Assembly (NCBI GenBank): GCA_027587225.1
Contig: JAPDDQ010000056.1
Coordinates: forward strand, 1-41,893
Length of the DNA stretch: 41,893 nt
Reading direction: 5' to 3'
Source of the DNA: Solirubrobacter taibaiensis
GTDB taxonomy: Bacteria > Actinomycetota > Thermoleophilia > Solirubrobacterales > Solirubrobacteraceae
In this document: positions 34,646-41,893 of the stretch, one piece after another
Layout: each line of letters opens with the position of its first letter
Numbering within the stretch: the stretch's first letter is position 1
Translations under genes and position numbers: made by a program
The notes under the pieces: generated by a model
What the model was told of the DNA's origin: nothing
Seen by the model: the letters and a program-made list of their open reading frames with translations, nothing else
Databases searched by the model: none

Positions 34646-35678
34646 TCACCCTACCCGCGGCGGCCCGGTCGACGCCCGCTCCACGAGCTCCGGCGCCGAG
34701 GGCGAGAACGCGCTCGCCTCCGCCACGCCGATCTCGGCCAGCAGCGCGCACGCCGCGGCCTCGCCGAATTCCGCGTAATCCACGCGCACGGACGTCAGCG
34801 GGGGCATGCCCAAGGCGGCCAGCGGCGAGTCGTCGAAGCCCGTCACCGAGACGTCACCGGGTACGTCGAGCCCAGCTTCCCGCGCCGCCACCATCACCGC
34901 CATCGCGAGCGCGTCACTCCCGCACACGACCGCGGTCGGCGCGCCGGCCAGGACCACCTCCGCCGCACCCGCCAGGTCGTCGTCGGCATGCACCACCAGC
35001 CCTTCCGAAACGCCGGCCGCCGAAACGGCCGAACGCCAGCGCGCCAGCCGCACCTGCACGTGCTCGTAGTCCGCCCGCCCGCCGAGGAACGAGATCCGCG
35101 CGTGACCCAGCCTCGCGAGGTGCGCGACCGGCGCGTCCATCCCTTCGCCGTGGCGCGTCTCCACCCACGGGAACGGGCACTCCCCCACCGGCCGCCCCGC
35201 GAGCACCACGGGCACGCCGGCGGACTCGAGCACCGCGAACCGCGGGTCGTCGAGCTCCACGTCCGTCAGCAGGAAGCCGTCCACGCGCCCCGCCGAAGCG
35301 AGCCGCTCGTAGGCGGGCAGCGCCGCGGTGGCGCCTTCCGGCACGAGCTGCAGCAGCAGCGCGTAGTCGGCGGCGGTCAGCGCCCGCTGGATCCCGGACA
35401 GGAACCGCACGAAGAACGCGTCGACCTCCAACTGCGCCGCGTCACGCGCGAGCACGAGGCCGATCGCCCGGGTGCGCGCCTCCGTCAACGCCCGCGCGCT
35501 CGCCGACGGCCACCAGCCGAGCTCCCGCGCGGCCACCAGGATCCGCTCGCGGGTCTCGGTCGAGACGCCCGGCCGGTCGTTGACCGCGAACGACACCGCA
35601 GCCGCGGACACGCCGGCGCGGCGGGCGACATCGGCGATCGTGGGGCGGCGACGGGACGAGTCAGCAGGGGACGTGCAC
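34646..35678 (-). CDS. LacI-family transcriptional regulator, 5' end apparently frameshifted
   Basis: Sugar-responsive repressor. The reading frame encodes the HTH (TIADVARRAGVSAAAVSFAVN), hinge helix (STETRERILVAARELGWWPSASARAL) and a full periplasmic-binding-like sensor domain (RAIGLVLAR to LTSVRVDYAEFGEAA). The first usable start in frame is GTG 35611, which removes the first HTH helix; upstream, to an in-frame TAA at 35686, there is no ATG, GTG, TTG or CTG. Removing one C from the CCCC run (complement of 35667-35670) would join GTG 35678 to the frame and yield a normal LacI N-terminus. A perfect operator lies upstream, before the divergent glycosidase. Confidence 0.78.
34648..34653 (-). 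promoter_or_regulatory. -10 element (TAGGGT) of the phosphorylase gene
   Basis: TANNNT hexamer 8 bases before ATG 34639, overlapping the end of the LacI-family gene. Confidence 0.5.
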
Positions 35679-35712
35679 CCCCGTTACCCAGCTACGCCCC
35701 TCGGGTAGCAAG

Positions 35713-35728
35713 CCTGAAGCGCTTCAGG
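35713..35728. promoter_or_regulatory. LacI-type operator palindrome
   Basis: CCTGAAGCGCTTCAGG, a perfect 16-base palindrome with central CG, is typical of LacI-family operators. It lies 16 bases before the ATG of the divergent glycosidase and 34 bases from the regulator, so it could control both genes. Confidence 0.72.
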
Positions 35729-35744
35729 GGAGAGGAAGGCAGAG

Positions 35745-38132
35745 ATGGTGCGAGCGGTGAGCGTTTTGGTGGCCCTGGCAATGTTTCCAGTGGCCGCGGC
35801 GCAGGCGGCGGACGAGGTGTCCACGACCGATCGGTTGCCGGATCGGCGGGAGGTCGCGGCGGGTGATCGCGCCTACGCGATCGGCTTCCAGGACGGCGGC
35901 TGGTACGCGAACGGCTGGCACATCACGGGCGAGATGGGCGGCATCTGGGCGCCGCCGCTGAAACTCGCGGACGGCGTCTGGTTCGGCGTCGACGACCAGT
36001 GGGTCGGCCCCGCCACCCGCTTCACGAGCGGCCGCGGCTACGTCCGCTACGAGCTGCCACCGGTCAATGGCGTGAAGATGACCCGCACCGACTTCGCCCC
36101 CGACGGCGTCCGCGGCGCGCTGTTCGGGCTCACGCTCGTGGGCAGCGGCACGCACACGGTCAAGGTCGACGTGCACTCCGAGCTGTTGCCCGCCTACCCA
36201 TGGAGCGGCAGCGAAGGCCATCCGACGGCGGCCGACAACGGACAGGACACGGTCACCGCCGCCGACGGCGTGCTCAGCTTCGCGGACGGCGCCCACACCG
36301 CCTTCGCCGGCGGCAGCCAGCCCGCAACCGGCGCGGAGACCGGGCCCGGCTTCCGCGGCCCGCGGCCCGGGCGCGTCTGCGGGAGTGACGAGAAGGCGCC
36401 GCCCTCGGCGTGCGACGACGGCCCGATCGGCCGCGGCGCCGGCGGGCAGCTCCGCTACACCGTCAAGCTCGACGAGCCGGTCACGCTGTGGTTCGCGGTG
36501 GCGGCCACGCGCGCCGACCTCGCCAAGGCGCTCAAGGACCCGGACAAGACGCTGCGCGACAAGTACCTGGCCCGCACGAAGCTGCACAGCCGCAGCCGCG
36601 TGAACCTCCCCGGCGACCGCAGCCTCCAGAACGCCGTCGACTACGGCAAGCAGAACCTCGCCGACCTCACGCAGACGGCCGAGGACCTGGCGATCCGCTT
36701 CGTCGATCGCGGCAAGTCCTACCCGCGCCCGATCGGCTCGCTCGACCGCGTCACGTTCATCGGCGCCGGCTACCCCGACTACCCGTGGCTGTTCGCCACC
36801 GACGGCGAGTACACCGCGTACGCGGCGGTCGCGGTCGGCCAGTTCGAGCCGATCAAGGACCATCTGATCGCGCTCCAGCAGGTGTCGGACCGATTGAACG
36901 CCAAGTCGGGCAAGGTCGCGCACGAGATCGTCACCGACGGCTCCGTGTACTTCGGCTCCAACACCGACCCGGGCAACACCGACGAGTCGGTCAAGTTCCC
37001 GAGCGCCGTCGCGCTCGTGTGGCGCTGGAGCGGCGACAACCGCTTCCTCAACCGGCTCTACGACTTCTCGCGGCGCGCCATGCGTTACGTCGCCGACAAC
37101 CTCGACGCCGACAAGGACGGCTGGCCCGAAGGCCTCGGCAACGTCGAGCGCGAGGGGATGGGCGCGGAGAAGCTCGACAACACCGTCTACATGATCCGTG
37201 GGTTGACCGACCTCATCGACATGGCCGTCTATAAGCGCGACCAGGCGACGGTCGTCTGGGCGCGGAACCTCCTCCGGCGCCTGCGCCCCGCGTTCGACAA
37301 GACCTGGTGGAACGACGCGGCGAAGCAGTACGCGGACTCGCTGGGCGAAAACAACGCGCAGTCCGTGCAGCAGCACTGGATCGGCGTCACGCCGATGGAG
37401 ACCGGCCTCGCGCCGCGCGCCCACGCCAACGCAGCGCTCGACGTGCGCGAGACGGACTGCTTCAGTGGCACCGCCCCGTTCAACGTCGGCCTGTTCCACA
37501 CGGGTTGCACCGGCGGTCCTGAGGGCAAGGGCGAGAAGGTCATCTTCAGCCTCAACACCGCGATCAAGGCCGTCGCCGACGGCGAGTACGGCCGCAGCGA
37601 GTCGCAGCGCCGCTACACGGACGCCAACGCCGCAGGCGTGCTCGACGAGCAGCCCGGCGCGCTGCCGGAGATCCTGCCCTCACCCGATCAGAACCGGAAC
37701 ATCGACCGCTGCTGGACGTGTCGCTCGATGTTCATGCAGGCCTGGGGCCACTACGGCACAGCGTGGCCCGTGATCGCGCAGCAACTCGGCGTGCGGCCGG
37801 ACGTCGCCCGGCGCAGCCTCACGGTCGTGCCGAGGGTCCCAGAGGGCCAGGAGCGGATCGCGGGCAACTCGATCCGGATCGGCGACAAGGGCACGGTCGC
37901 GGTCCGTGCCCTGCGCGATGGAGACACCTACGAGACGAGCGTGACGCTGCGCAGCGACGACGTCCGCGGACTGCGGATCGGCGCCACCGTCCCGCGCGGC
38001 ACCAGCGTCGGCACCGTCCGGCTGGACGGCAGACGTGTGGCCACGACGCTGACCGCGACCAACGCCGGCATCGAGGTGACCGTGCGCGTGCCCAAGCCGC
38101 GCGGACGCCACATCGTGACGGTCGAGACCTAG
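35745..38132 (+). CDS. Secreted six-hairpin glycosidase (glycogen-debranching/GH15/GH78-like)
   Basis: 795 aa. Signal peptide (VLVALAMFPVAAAQA), N-terminal beta domain (about 30-270), an (alpha/alpha)6-barrel catalytic region (about 290-700) with LQNAVDYGKQNLADL, FIGAGYPDYPWLFATDGEYT, KDGWPEGLGNVEREGMGAEKLDN (likely acidic catalytic residue) and YADSLGENNAQSVQQHW, and a C-terminal beta domain. The fold assignment is by motif pattern; the linkage cut is unknown. A good Shine-Dalgarno (AGAGGAAGG) precedes the ATG. The operator just upstream and the divergent LacI gene suggest induction by a sugar. Confidence 0.83.
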   Translation: MVRAVSVLVALAMFPVAAAQAADEVSTTDRLPDRREVAAGDRAYAIGFQDGGWYANGWHITGEMGGIWAPPLKLADGVWFGVDDQWVGPATRFTSGRGYVRYELPPVNGVKMTRTDFAPDGVRGALFGLTLVGSGTHTVKVDVHSELLPAYPWSGSEGHPTAADNGQDTVTAADGVLSFADGAHTAFAGGSQPATGAETGPGFRGPRPGRVCGSDEKAPPSACDDGPIGRGAGGQLRYTVKLDEPVTLWFAVAATRADLAKALKDPDKTLRDKYLARTKLHSRSRVNLPGDRSLQNAVDYGKQNLADLTQTAEDLAIRFVDRGKSYPRPIGSLDRVTFIGAGYPDYPWLFATDGEYTAYAAVAVGQFEPIKDHLIALQQVSDRLNAKSGKVAHEIVTDGSVYFGSNTDPGNTDESVKFPSAVALVWRWSGDNRFLNRLYDFSRRAMRYVADNLDADKDGWPEGLGNVEREGMGAEKLDNTVYMIRGLTDLIDMAVYKRDQATVVWARNLLRRLRPAFDKTWWNDAAKQYADSLGENNAQSVQQHWIGVTPMETGLAPRAHANAALDVRETDCFSGTAPFNVGLFHTGCTGGPEGKGEKVIFSLNTAIKAVADGEYGRSESQRRYTDANAAGVLDEQPGALPEILPSPDQNRNIDRCWTCRSMFMQAWGHYGTAWPVIAQQLGVRPDVARRSLTVVPRVPEGQERIAGNSIRIGDKGTVAVRALRDGDTYETSVTLRSDDVRGLRIGATVPRGTSVGTVRLDGRRVATTLTATNAGIEVTVRVPKPRGRHIVTVET

Positions 38133-39364
38133 CGGTCTTTCGCTTCGCGGCGCACGCGTCCGCCCGCGGTCCCGGCCTCCGTGGCCGGGCCGCGCGGCGC
38201 CGCGATGCCGAGCACGCGCATCGCCTTCAGGCCGAGGCCGAGCTTCTCGCGGCCGTCGGTGGAAGCGATGTCCAACCCGCTGAGGTCCTTCACGCGCTCC
38301 AGCCGGTAACGCACGGTGTGGCGGTGCGTGAAGAGGCGGGCGGCGGTGCCGGCGACGTTGCCGTCGGCGTCCAGAAAGGTCTCGAGCGTCTGGACGAGGT
38401 CCGTCTCGTACTGGTCGTCGTAGGCGACGAGCGGCGCGACGGTCTCCTCGTAGAAGCGCTGGAGCTCGGCCGGGTCCTCGCTCATCGCCGGCAGGAGCAG
38501 CCGGTAGGCGCCGGTGTCCTCGAACGCGAGCATGGCGACTTCGTCGTCCGAGCCCGAGCCGGTCGCGACGTTCGCGGCGAGCAGCGCCTCATTGCCGGCG
38601 CGGTACAGGTCGACGGGGTCCTGGGCCACGCGCGAGTGGCCGAGCGCGAACGTGAAGCCGTGGACCGACGCGTGCAGCTCGCGCGCGATGCCGTCCGCGA
38701 CGCGACGGAGGCTGGTGTCCTCCGCCGTCGGCAGGAGCACGACCACGTGCTCGTCGAGGCTGGCCGCGAGCGAGCCGGGGGCGCCGGAACGCGCGGCACG
38801 CTCGGCCGCGGCGAGCACGCGGGCACGCCAGTCCTCGTCGGCGGGGGCGAAGTGATGCGCGCGGACGACGACGACCGCGCCCCCTTCGGACAGGTCGGCG
38901 CCGAGCTCAGAGGCGCGGGCGAGGATGTCGCCGCGATCGGTGACCTTGCGGTGCAGGAGCGCGGTGAGGAATGAAGCCTGGGCGGCCTCCGACGCGCGAT
39001 CGGGCGCGCGCAGGCGCTCGACCTCCGACGCGATCATCGTCGTCGCGATCCGCAGCACCGCCGCGGACGGTCCACCGCCGCGGGCCCGCATGCGCAGACG
39101 GCCGACCACCGCGTCACCCACTCGGAGCTCGTGCGTCTCGACGCCGTCCGCGTCGCGCATGAGCTGCCGTTCGTCCGCCGTGGAGCGCGCGGCGACCGCC
39201 AAGACGGAGCTCGAACGGTCGATCAGGACGAGCGACGCATCGAGGGCGCGGGCGGCGGCACGGACGACCTCCGGAAGACCGAGGCCCGACTCGACCGCAT
39301 CGGACATCGCCCCGAGTGCACCGAGGTCGGGAAGCGCCGCCTCCTTGCGGGCGGGCGAGGACAC
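38129..39364 (-). CDS. PucR-family transcriptional regulator
   Basis: 411 aa. The C-terminal PucR HTH is clear (LETFLDADGNVAGTAARLFTHRHTVRYRLERVKDLSG, read in parts), preceded by a CdaR GGDEF-like domain (FTFALGHSRVAQDPVDLYRAGNEAL) and a GAF-like N-terminal region (LDASLVLIDRSSSVLAVAARS). Such regulators respond to purines, sugars or amino acids. The frame is open to 39766, but GTG 39364 lies 7 bases after a TAAGCT -10 and gives a sensible start; upstream sequence is a shadow of the divergent gene. Stop overlaps the glycosidase stop by 4 bases. Confidence 0.88.
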   Translation of the reverse strand: MSSPARKEAALPDLGALGAMSDAVESGLGLPEVVRAAARALDASLVLIDRSSSVLAVAARSTADERQLMRDADGVETHELRVGDAVVGRLRMRARGGGPSAAVLRIATTMIASEVERLRAPDRASEAAQASFLTALLHRKVTDRGDILARASELGADLSEGGAVVVVRAHHFAPADEDWRARVLAAAERAARSGAPGSLAASLDEHVVVLLPTAEDTSLRRVADGIARELHASVHGFTFALGHSRVAQDPVDLYRAGNEALLAANVATGSGSDDEVAMLAFEDTGAYRLLLPAMSEDPAELQRFYEETVAPLVAYDDQYETDLVQTLETFLDADGNVAGTAARLFTHRHTVRYRLERVKDLSGLDIASTDGREKLGLGLKAMRVLGIAAPRGPATEAGTAGGRVRREAKDR

Positions 39365-39371
39365 AGAGACA

Positions 39372-39377
39372 AGCTTA
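39372..39377 (-). promoter_or_regulatory. -10 element (TAAGCT) of the pucR-type gene
   Basis: TANNNT hexamer 7 bases before GTG 39364; supports that start. Confidence 0.5.
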
Positions 39378-39423
39378 GACTCGCGCTGGCCGGACGTTCG
39401 ATTAGGACTGCCCGCCAATGAGC

Positions 39424-39429
39424 GATAAT
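39424..39429 (+). promoter_or_regulatory. -10 element (GATAAT) of the Pro/Thr-rich protein gene
   Basis: Near-consensus -10 ending 8 bases before ATG 39438, with no Shine-Dalgarno; probably leaderless. Confidence 0.5.
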
Positions 39430-39437
39430 CCCGGTTC

Positions 39438-39860
39438 ATGCGCTCGACCGTCGTCGGCATCGCACTGGTTTTCACCCTCGCCGCGGGCGCGTTCGCCGCG
39501 GCGTACTTCGGCGGGGGCGCGCTGAACCAGGCGCCTGAGGCCCAGGCGGCCGGCGCCGCGGCCAAGGCCCCCGCGCTCGTCGTGAGCAGCACGGTGCCGG
39601 CGCTGCGCACCCCGACGCCGACGGCGACGCCCACCCCGACGGCGACGCCCAAGCCCAAGCCCAAGAAGAAGAAAAAGCGCAAGCAGCAGCAGACGACGAC
39701 GGTGAAGCGCCAGACCACCCAGTCCGCGACGCCGCGCGCGACGGCGACGGCGGTGCCGCAGCGCACCGCGGTCCCGCAGGCGACGCAGGTCTACCGGCCC
39801 AAGCCTCAGACCACGCCGAACAAGCCGAAGCCCACGCCGACGATCGTCATCGAGGACTGA
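39438..39860 (+). CDS. Exported Pro/Thr/Lys-rich low-complexity protein
   Basis: 140 aa. An N-terminal membrane or signal helix (VVGIALVFTLAAGAFAAAYFGGG) is followed by Ala-rich sequence, a TPTP/ATPT repeat, a run of Lys with KPKPKKKKKRK and a QQQTTT stretch, then more Pro/Thr/Gln. It looks like an anchored, extended wall-spanning stalk; a basic patch could bind teichoic-acid-like polymers or DNA. No family recognised. It overlaps the convergent EspG-like gene by 14 bases. Confidence 0.68.
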   Translation: MRSTVVGIALVFTLAAGAFAAAYFGGGALNQAPEAQAAGAAAKAPALVVSSTVPALRTPTPTATPTPTATPKPKPKKKKKRKQQQTTTVKRQTTQSATPRATATAVPQRTAVPQATQVYRPKPQTTPNKPKPTPTIVIED

Positions 39861-40515
39861 GCGCGGCCCGCAGCGCCTCCGGCGTCGTCGGGGTGAGCGT
39901 CAGCGCGCGGGTCCCGGCGCCGGTCCACAGGCCGAGCTGTCCCCCGTCCACCCAGACGCGGTCGTTGACGCTGCCGACGGCGAGGGCGGCGTAGAGCAGC
40001 GGCGGTGACGTGTCGTCGCGCGGCGCGGTGAGCGCCTTGCGCGTGGTGTCGAGCGGGGCGCCGGCCGCCGGCGGCCGGTCGTCGGGAATCGCGGCGGCGG
40101 CGAGCAGGCGGTCGGTCGCGGCCGCGCGGGCGATCAGCGTGTGGCGGTAGATGAGGCCGGGCAGCGCCTCCTGCTCGACCGCGACGTCCTCGCGCAGGTA
40201 GTACGTGACGCGGCGCTCGCGCGTGGGCTCCCAGCGGTCCAGCACCATCGTCGCCTCAGGCGCGATCAGCGGCGCGAGCAGGGACGCGTGCGGCTCGGCG
40301 ACCGCGAACGACGCGGGCGGACCGGGCTCGAGGATGAGCGCGCGGCGGGCGACGAGGCCTCGCCACGCCGCGGCGTGCACGGCGCGGCGGGTGTCCGGCG
40401 TCATCGGCGCGGGCTCGGGCGCGGCGAGCCCGGGCGCGTCGTCGGCCGCGAGCAGCCGCCCGAGCGCGCTCAATTCCTCGGCGCCGTAGTCGACGGTGAG
40501 CTCGAAGATCTCCAC
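39847..40515 (-). CDS. EspG-like ESX secretion-associated protein (tentative)
   Basis: 222 aa, cytoplasmic. Pattern (MEIFELTVDYGAEELSALGRLL, WRGLVARRALI, LLAPLIAPEATMVLD, RRVTYYLREDVAVEQEALPG) resembles EspG-type chaperones of type VII secretion, which bind substrates before export; recognition is by general pattern and context, not by a decisive motif. GTG 40515 shares its G with the TAG of the upstream hydrolase gene (TAGTG), so the two are translationally coupled, as expected for a chaperone and its client. Confidence 0.5.
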   Translation of the reverse strand: MEIFELTVDYGAEELSALGRLLAADDAPGLAAPEPAPMTPDTRRAVHAAAWRGLVARRALILEPGPPASFAVAEPHASLLAPLIAPEATMVLDRWEPTRERRVTYYLREDVAVEQEALPGLIYRHTLIARAAATDRLLAAAAIPDDRPPAAGAPLDTTRKALTAPRDDTSPPLLYAALAVGSVNDRVWVDGGQLGLWTGAGTRALTLTPTTPEALRAALSPR

Positions 40516-41825
40516 TACGTGGCGCGGATGAACACGATGTTGGCGTCGCCCGTCGTGCGTGAGGTGTGTGTGACCGCGTCCTGGTAGTTGCCCTCGATGG
40601 CCTCGAACGCGCCGCCGTCGACCGTAGTGGCGAGCATGCCGATGTGGCCGTCCTGACCGAAGTCGGTGCCGAAGCCCCAGTCGTAGGCGACGAGGTCTCC
40701 GGGGCGCGCGTCGGCCGCGGAGACGATCTCCAGGCCCGCCGTGCCCGCCTGCGCGGCGGAGACCCAGTTCGCCACCGCGGCCCAGTTGCCGGCGGGCAGC
40801 TCGCGGCCGGACTCACCGAGCGCCCAGGTGACGAAGCTGGCGCACCAGGGCGCGTTGTAGGCGCCGGTCGTGTCCTGGTAGACGGAGACGCGCGGGCCGG
40901 TGTTCGTGCCCGTCTCCTGCACGCCGAGCTCACGCGCGGCGATCTTGAGCGCGCTCGTGCCGCCGCGCTTGCTCGGCTCCTGCGTGGCGCAGCCCTTGAC
41001 GAGCTCGCGCGCCTGGTCGTAGTGCTGTGCATAGCGGTCCGGGTAGGCGGACTGCTCGATCGACTGTGCCCACGCGCCCAACGCGGCCGGGTCGGAGAGG
41101 TCGGCGTCGCGCGCCCCGCCGGCGGTCGCCTTGATCTTGTCGCGGGCCCAGGCGGCCTGCGCGTCCGGATTCTCCACCCACCAGTCGCCGGAGACCTTCG
41201 TCTCCGGCGGGACGCCGAACCCGGCGGGCGCGAAGTTCGTCGACGGGCGGATCTGGAAGTAGCCGACGCTGTCGCGGTCGCCGTAGGAGAGGTTCTTGCC
41301 GCCGGACTCGGTGAGCGCGGCCATCACGAGCAGCTCACCCGGGGCGCCGGCGGAGCGTGACTGCGCCGCGAGCCAGCACGCGACGTCCTGCTGGGACGCC
41401 GCCCCGACCGGGTGCGTCGGCGGAGCGCCGGTGCCGGCGCCGAGCGAGTTGGCGAGCACCGTGGCGCGCCCGCCGCCCTGCGGCAGCGCGACGGTGGGGA
41501 TCCGCGGGGCTCGAACCGGCAGCTGTGGCGGCGGAGCGGGGATCGGCGCGACCGTGGTGGTCGTCGCGCCCGCTTGGCTGGCCTCGGCGAGCCGCGCCCG
41601 CATATCCAGGTTCGCGCCCGCTCGCACGAGATCGCCGGCCAGCGCGTCCAGATCGGCCGCGAGCCCGCGAATGCGCGCCGCGTAGCGCCCGACGAGCTCC
41701 GGCGGCATGCTCGGCAGCCCGTCCGAGGCGAGCCGCGAAGCCGACCGCCGGTGCCCACCGGCCACGTCCCGCACGGCCGCGGCCGCCCGCACGAGCCCGG
41801 CGGGTTCGATCGAGATCCGCGTCAC
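40515..41825 (-). CDS. Transglycosylase-CHAP cell-wall hydrolase with WXG100-like N-terminus
   Basis: 436 aa. Residues 1-90 form a helical hairpin like a WXG100/ESX substrate domain (VRAAAAVRDVAGGHRRSASRLAS, DLDALAGDLVRAGANLD) without a signal peptide. After a Pro-rich linker comes a lysozyme/transglycosylase-like domain (MAALTESGGKNL with the catalytic Glu, SVGYFQIRPS) and a C-terminal CHAP amidase domain (APWCASFVTWALGES with catalytic Cys, DGHIGML with His). It probably leaves the cell through type VII secretion and cuts peptidoglycan. GTG 41825 overlaps the stop of a partial upstream frame as GTGA. Confidence 0.82.
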   Translation of the reverse strand: MTRISIEPAGLVRAAAAVRDVAGGHRRSASRLASDGLPSMPPELVGRYAARIRGLAADLDALAGDLVRAGANLDMRARLAEASQAGATTTTVAPIPAPPPQLPVRAPRIPTVALPQGGGRATVLANSLGAGTGAPPTHPVGAASQQDVACWLAAQSRSAGAPGELLVMAALTESGGKNLSYGDRDSVGYFQIRPSTNFAPAGFGVPPETKVSGDWWVENPDAQAAWARDKIKATAGGARDADLSDPAALGAWAQSIEQSAYPDRYAQHYDQARELVKGCATQEPSKRGGTSALKIAARELGVQETGTNTGPRVSVYQDTTGAYNAPWCASFVTWALGESGRELPAGNWAAVANWVSAAQAGTAGLEIVSAADARPGDLVAYDWGFGTDFGQDGHIGMLATTVDGGAFEAIEGNYQDAVTHTSRTTGDANIVFIRAT

Positions 41826-41893
41826 GCCCGCTCCGCGAGACGGGCGCCGCGAGGCGCGGCCGGGCGAGGACGGGCCGCGCGAGGCGCGGCGGG
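41822..41893 (-). CDS. Possible 3' end of an upstream gene (partial)
   Basis: A frame entering from the right edge encodes 23 residues (Ala/Pro/Arg-rich, ending LAERA) and stops at TGA 41824-41822, which overlaps the next GTG as GTGA. The junction type matches others in this window, but the peptide is low complexity and too short to assign. Confidence 0.35.
   Translation of the reverse strand, partial: PAAPRAARPRPAAPRGARLAERA

Noticed and set aside
39365..39766. N-terminal extension of the PucR frame
   Set aside because: It is the antisense reading of the Pro/Thr-rich protein gene; the promoter and start at 39364 explain the gene.

Overview
The window is a compact, very GC-rich bacterial chromosome segment. 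Gene content, heavy GTG/TTG start use, promoters of the type TANNNT placed 7-10 bases before a start codon, DUF4235, PucR and ESX-type genes all point to an actinobacterium. The combination with csrA and a SpoIVB-like S55 protease suggests a deep-branching lineage such as Thermoleophilia/Solirubrobacterales; that placement is inference. No insertion sequence, prophage, integrase or CRISPR array was seen.

Backbone. Read along the minus strand from about 31.1 to 10.2 kb, the window carries a housekeeping order also known from Bacillus and Mycobacterium: glmU-prs ... rplY-pth ... mfd ... mazG-eno-divIC. It is broken by three insertions: (a) a secreted GH2 glycosidase with two unknown partner genes (24.9-28.0 kb); (b) an ECF sigma factor, a small membrane protein and a parvulin lipoprotein joined by ATGA overlaps, followed by a methyltransferase and a glycerophosphodiesterase (19.1-23.2 kb); (c) a pnuC-nadR pair for nicotinamide riboside salvage on the plus strand (17.6-19.2 kb). 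A second, paralogous parvulin lipoprotein sits between mfd and mazG.

Left part (0-10.2 kb): an FtsX-type ABC permease, a rhomboid-fold protein that lacks the catalytic residues, a YbdK-type glutamate-cysteine ligase, a secreted unknown protein, a stand-alone DUF2090 aldolase-like protein, an ACT-malic enzyme, csrA, and an HTH/coiled-coil unknown protein coupled to a GNAT acetyltransferase.

Right part (31.1-41.9 kb): tRNA-Gln(TTG) followed directly by an HNH endonuclease gene whose start lies inside a perfect LexA-type SOS box; an S55 (SpoIVB-like) secreted protease; an MTAP-family phosphorylase; a LacI regulator whose first codons are out of frame by one base, next to a perfect 16-bp operator and the secreted six-hairpin glycosidase it probably controls; a PucR regulator; a Pro/Thr/Lys-rich exported protein; and at the edge an EspG-like protein with a transglycosylase-CHAP cell-wall hydrolase that looks like a type VII secretion substrate.

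Expression signals are unusually readable. At least twelve genes have a TANNNT hexamer 7-10 bases before the start and no Shine-Dalgarno sequence, as expected for leaderless mRNAs. Many operon junctions are NTGA start/stop overlaps with ATG, GTG, TTG and even CTG starts. Nearly all convergent genes overlap or abut at their stop codons.
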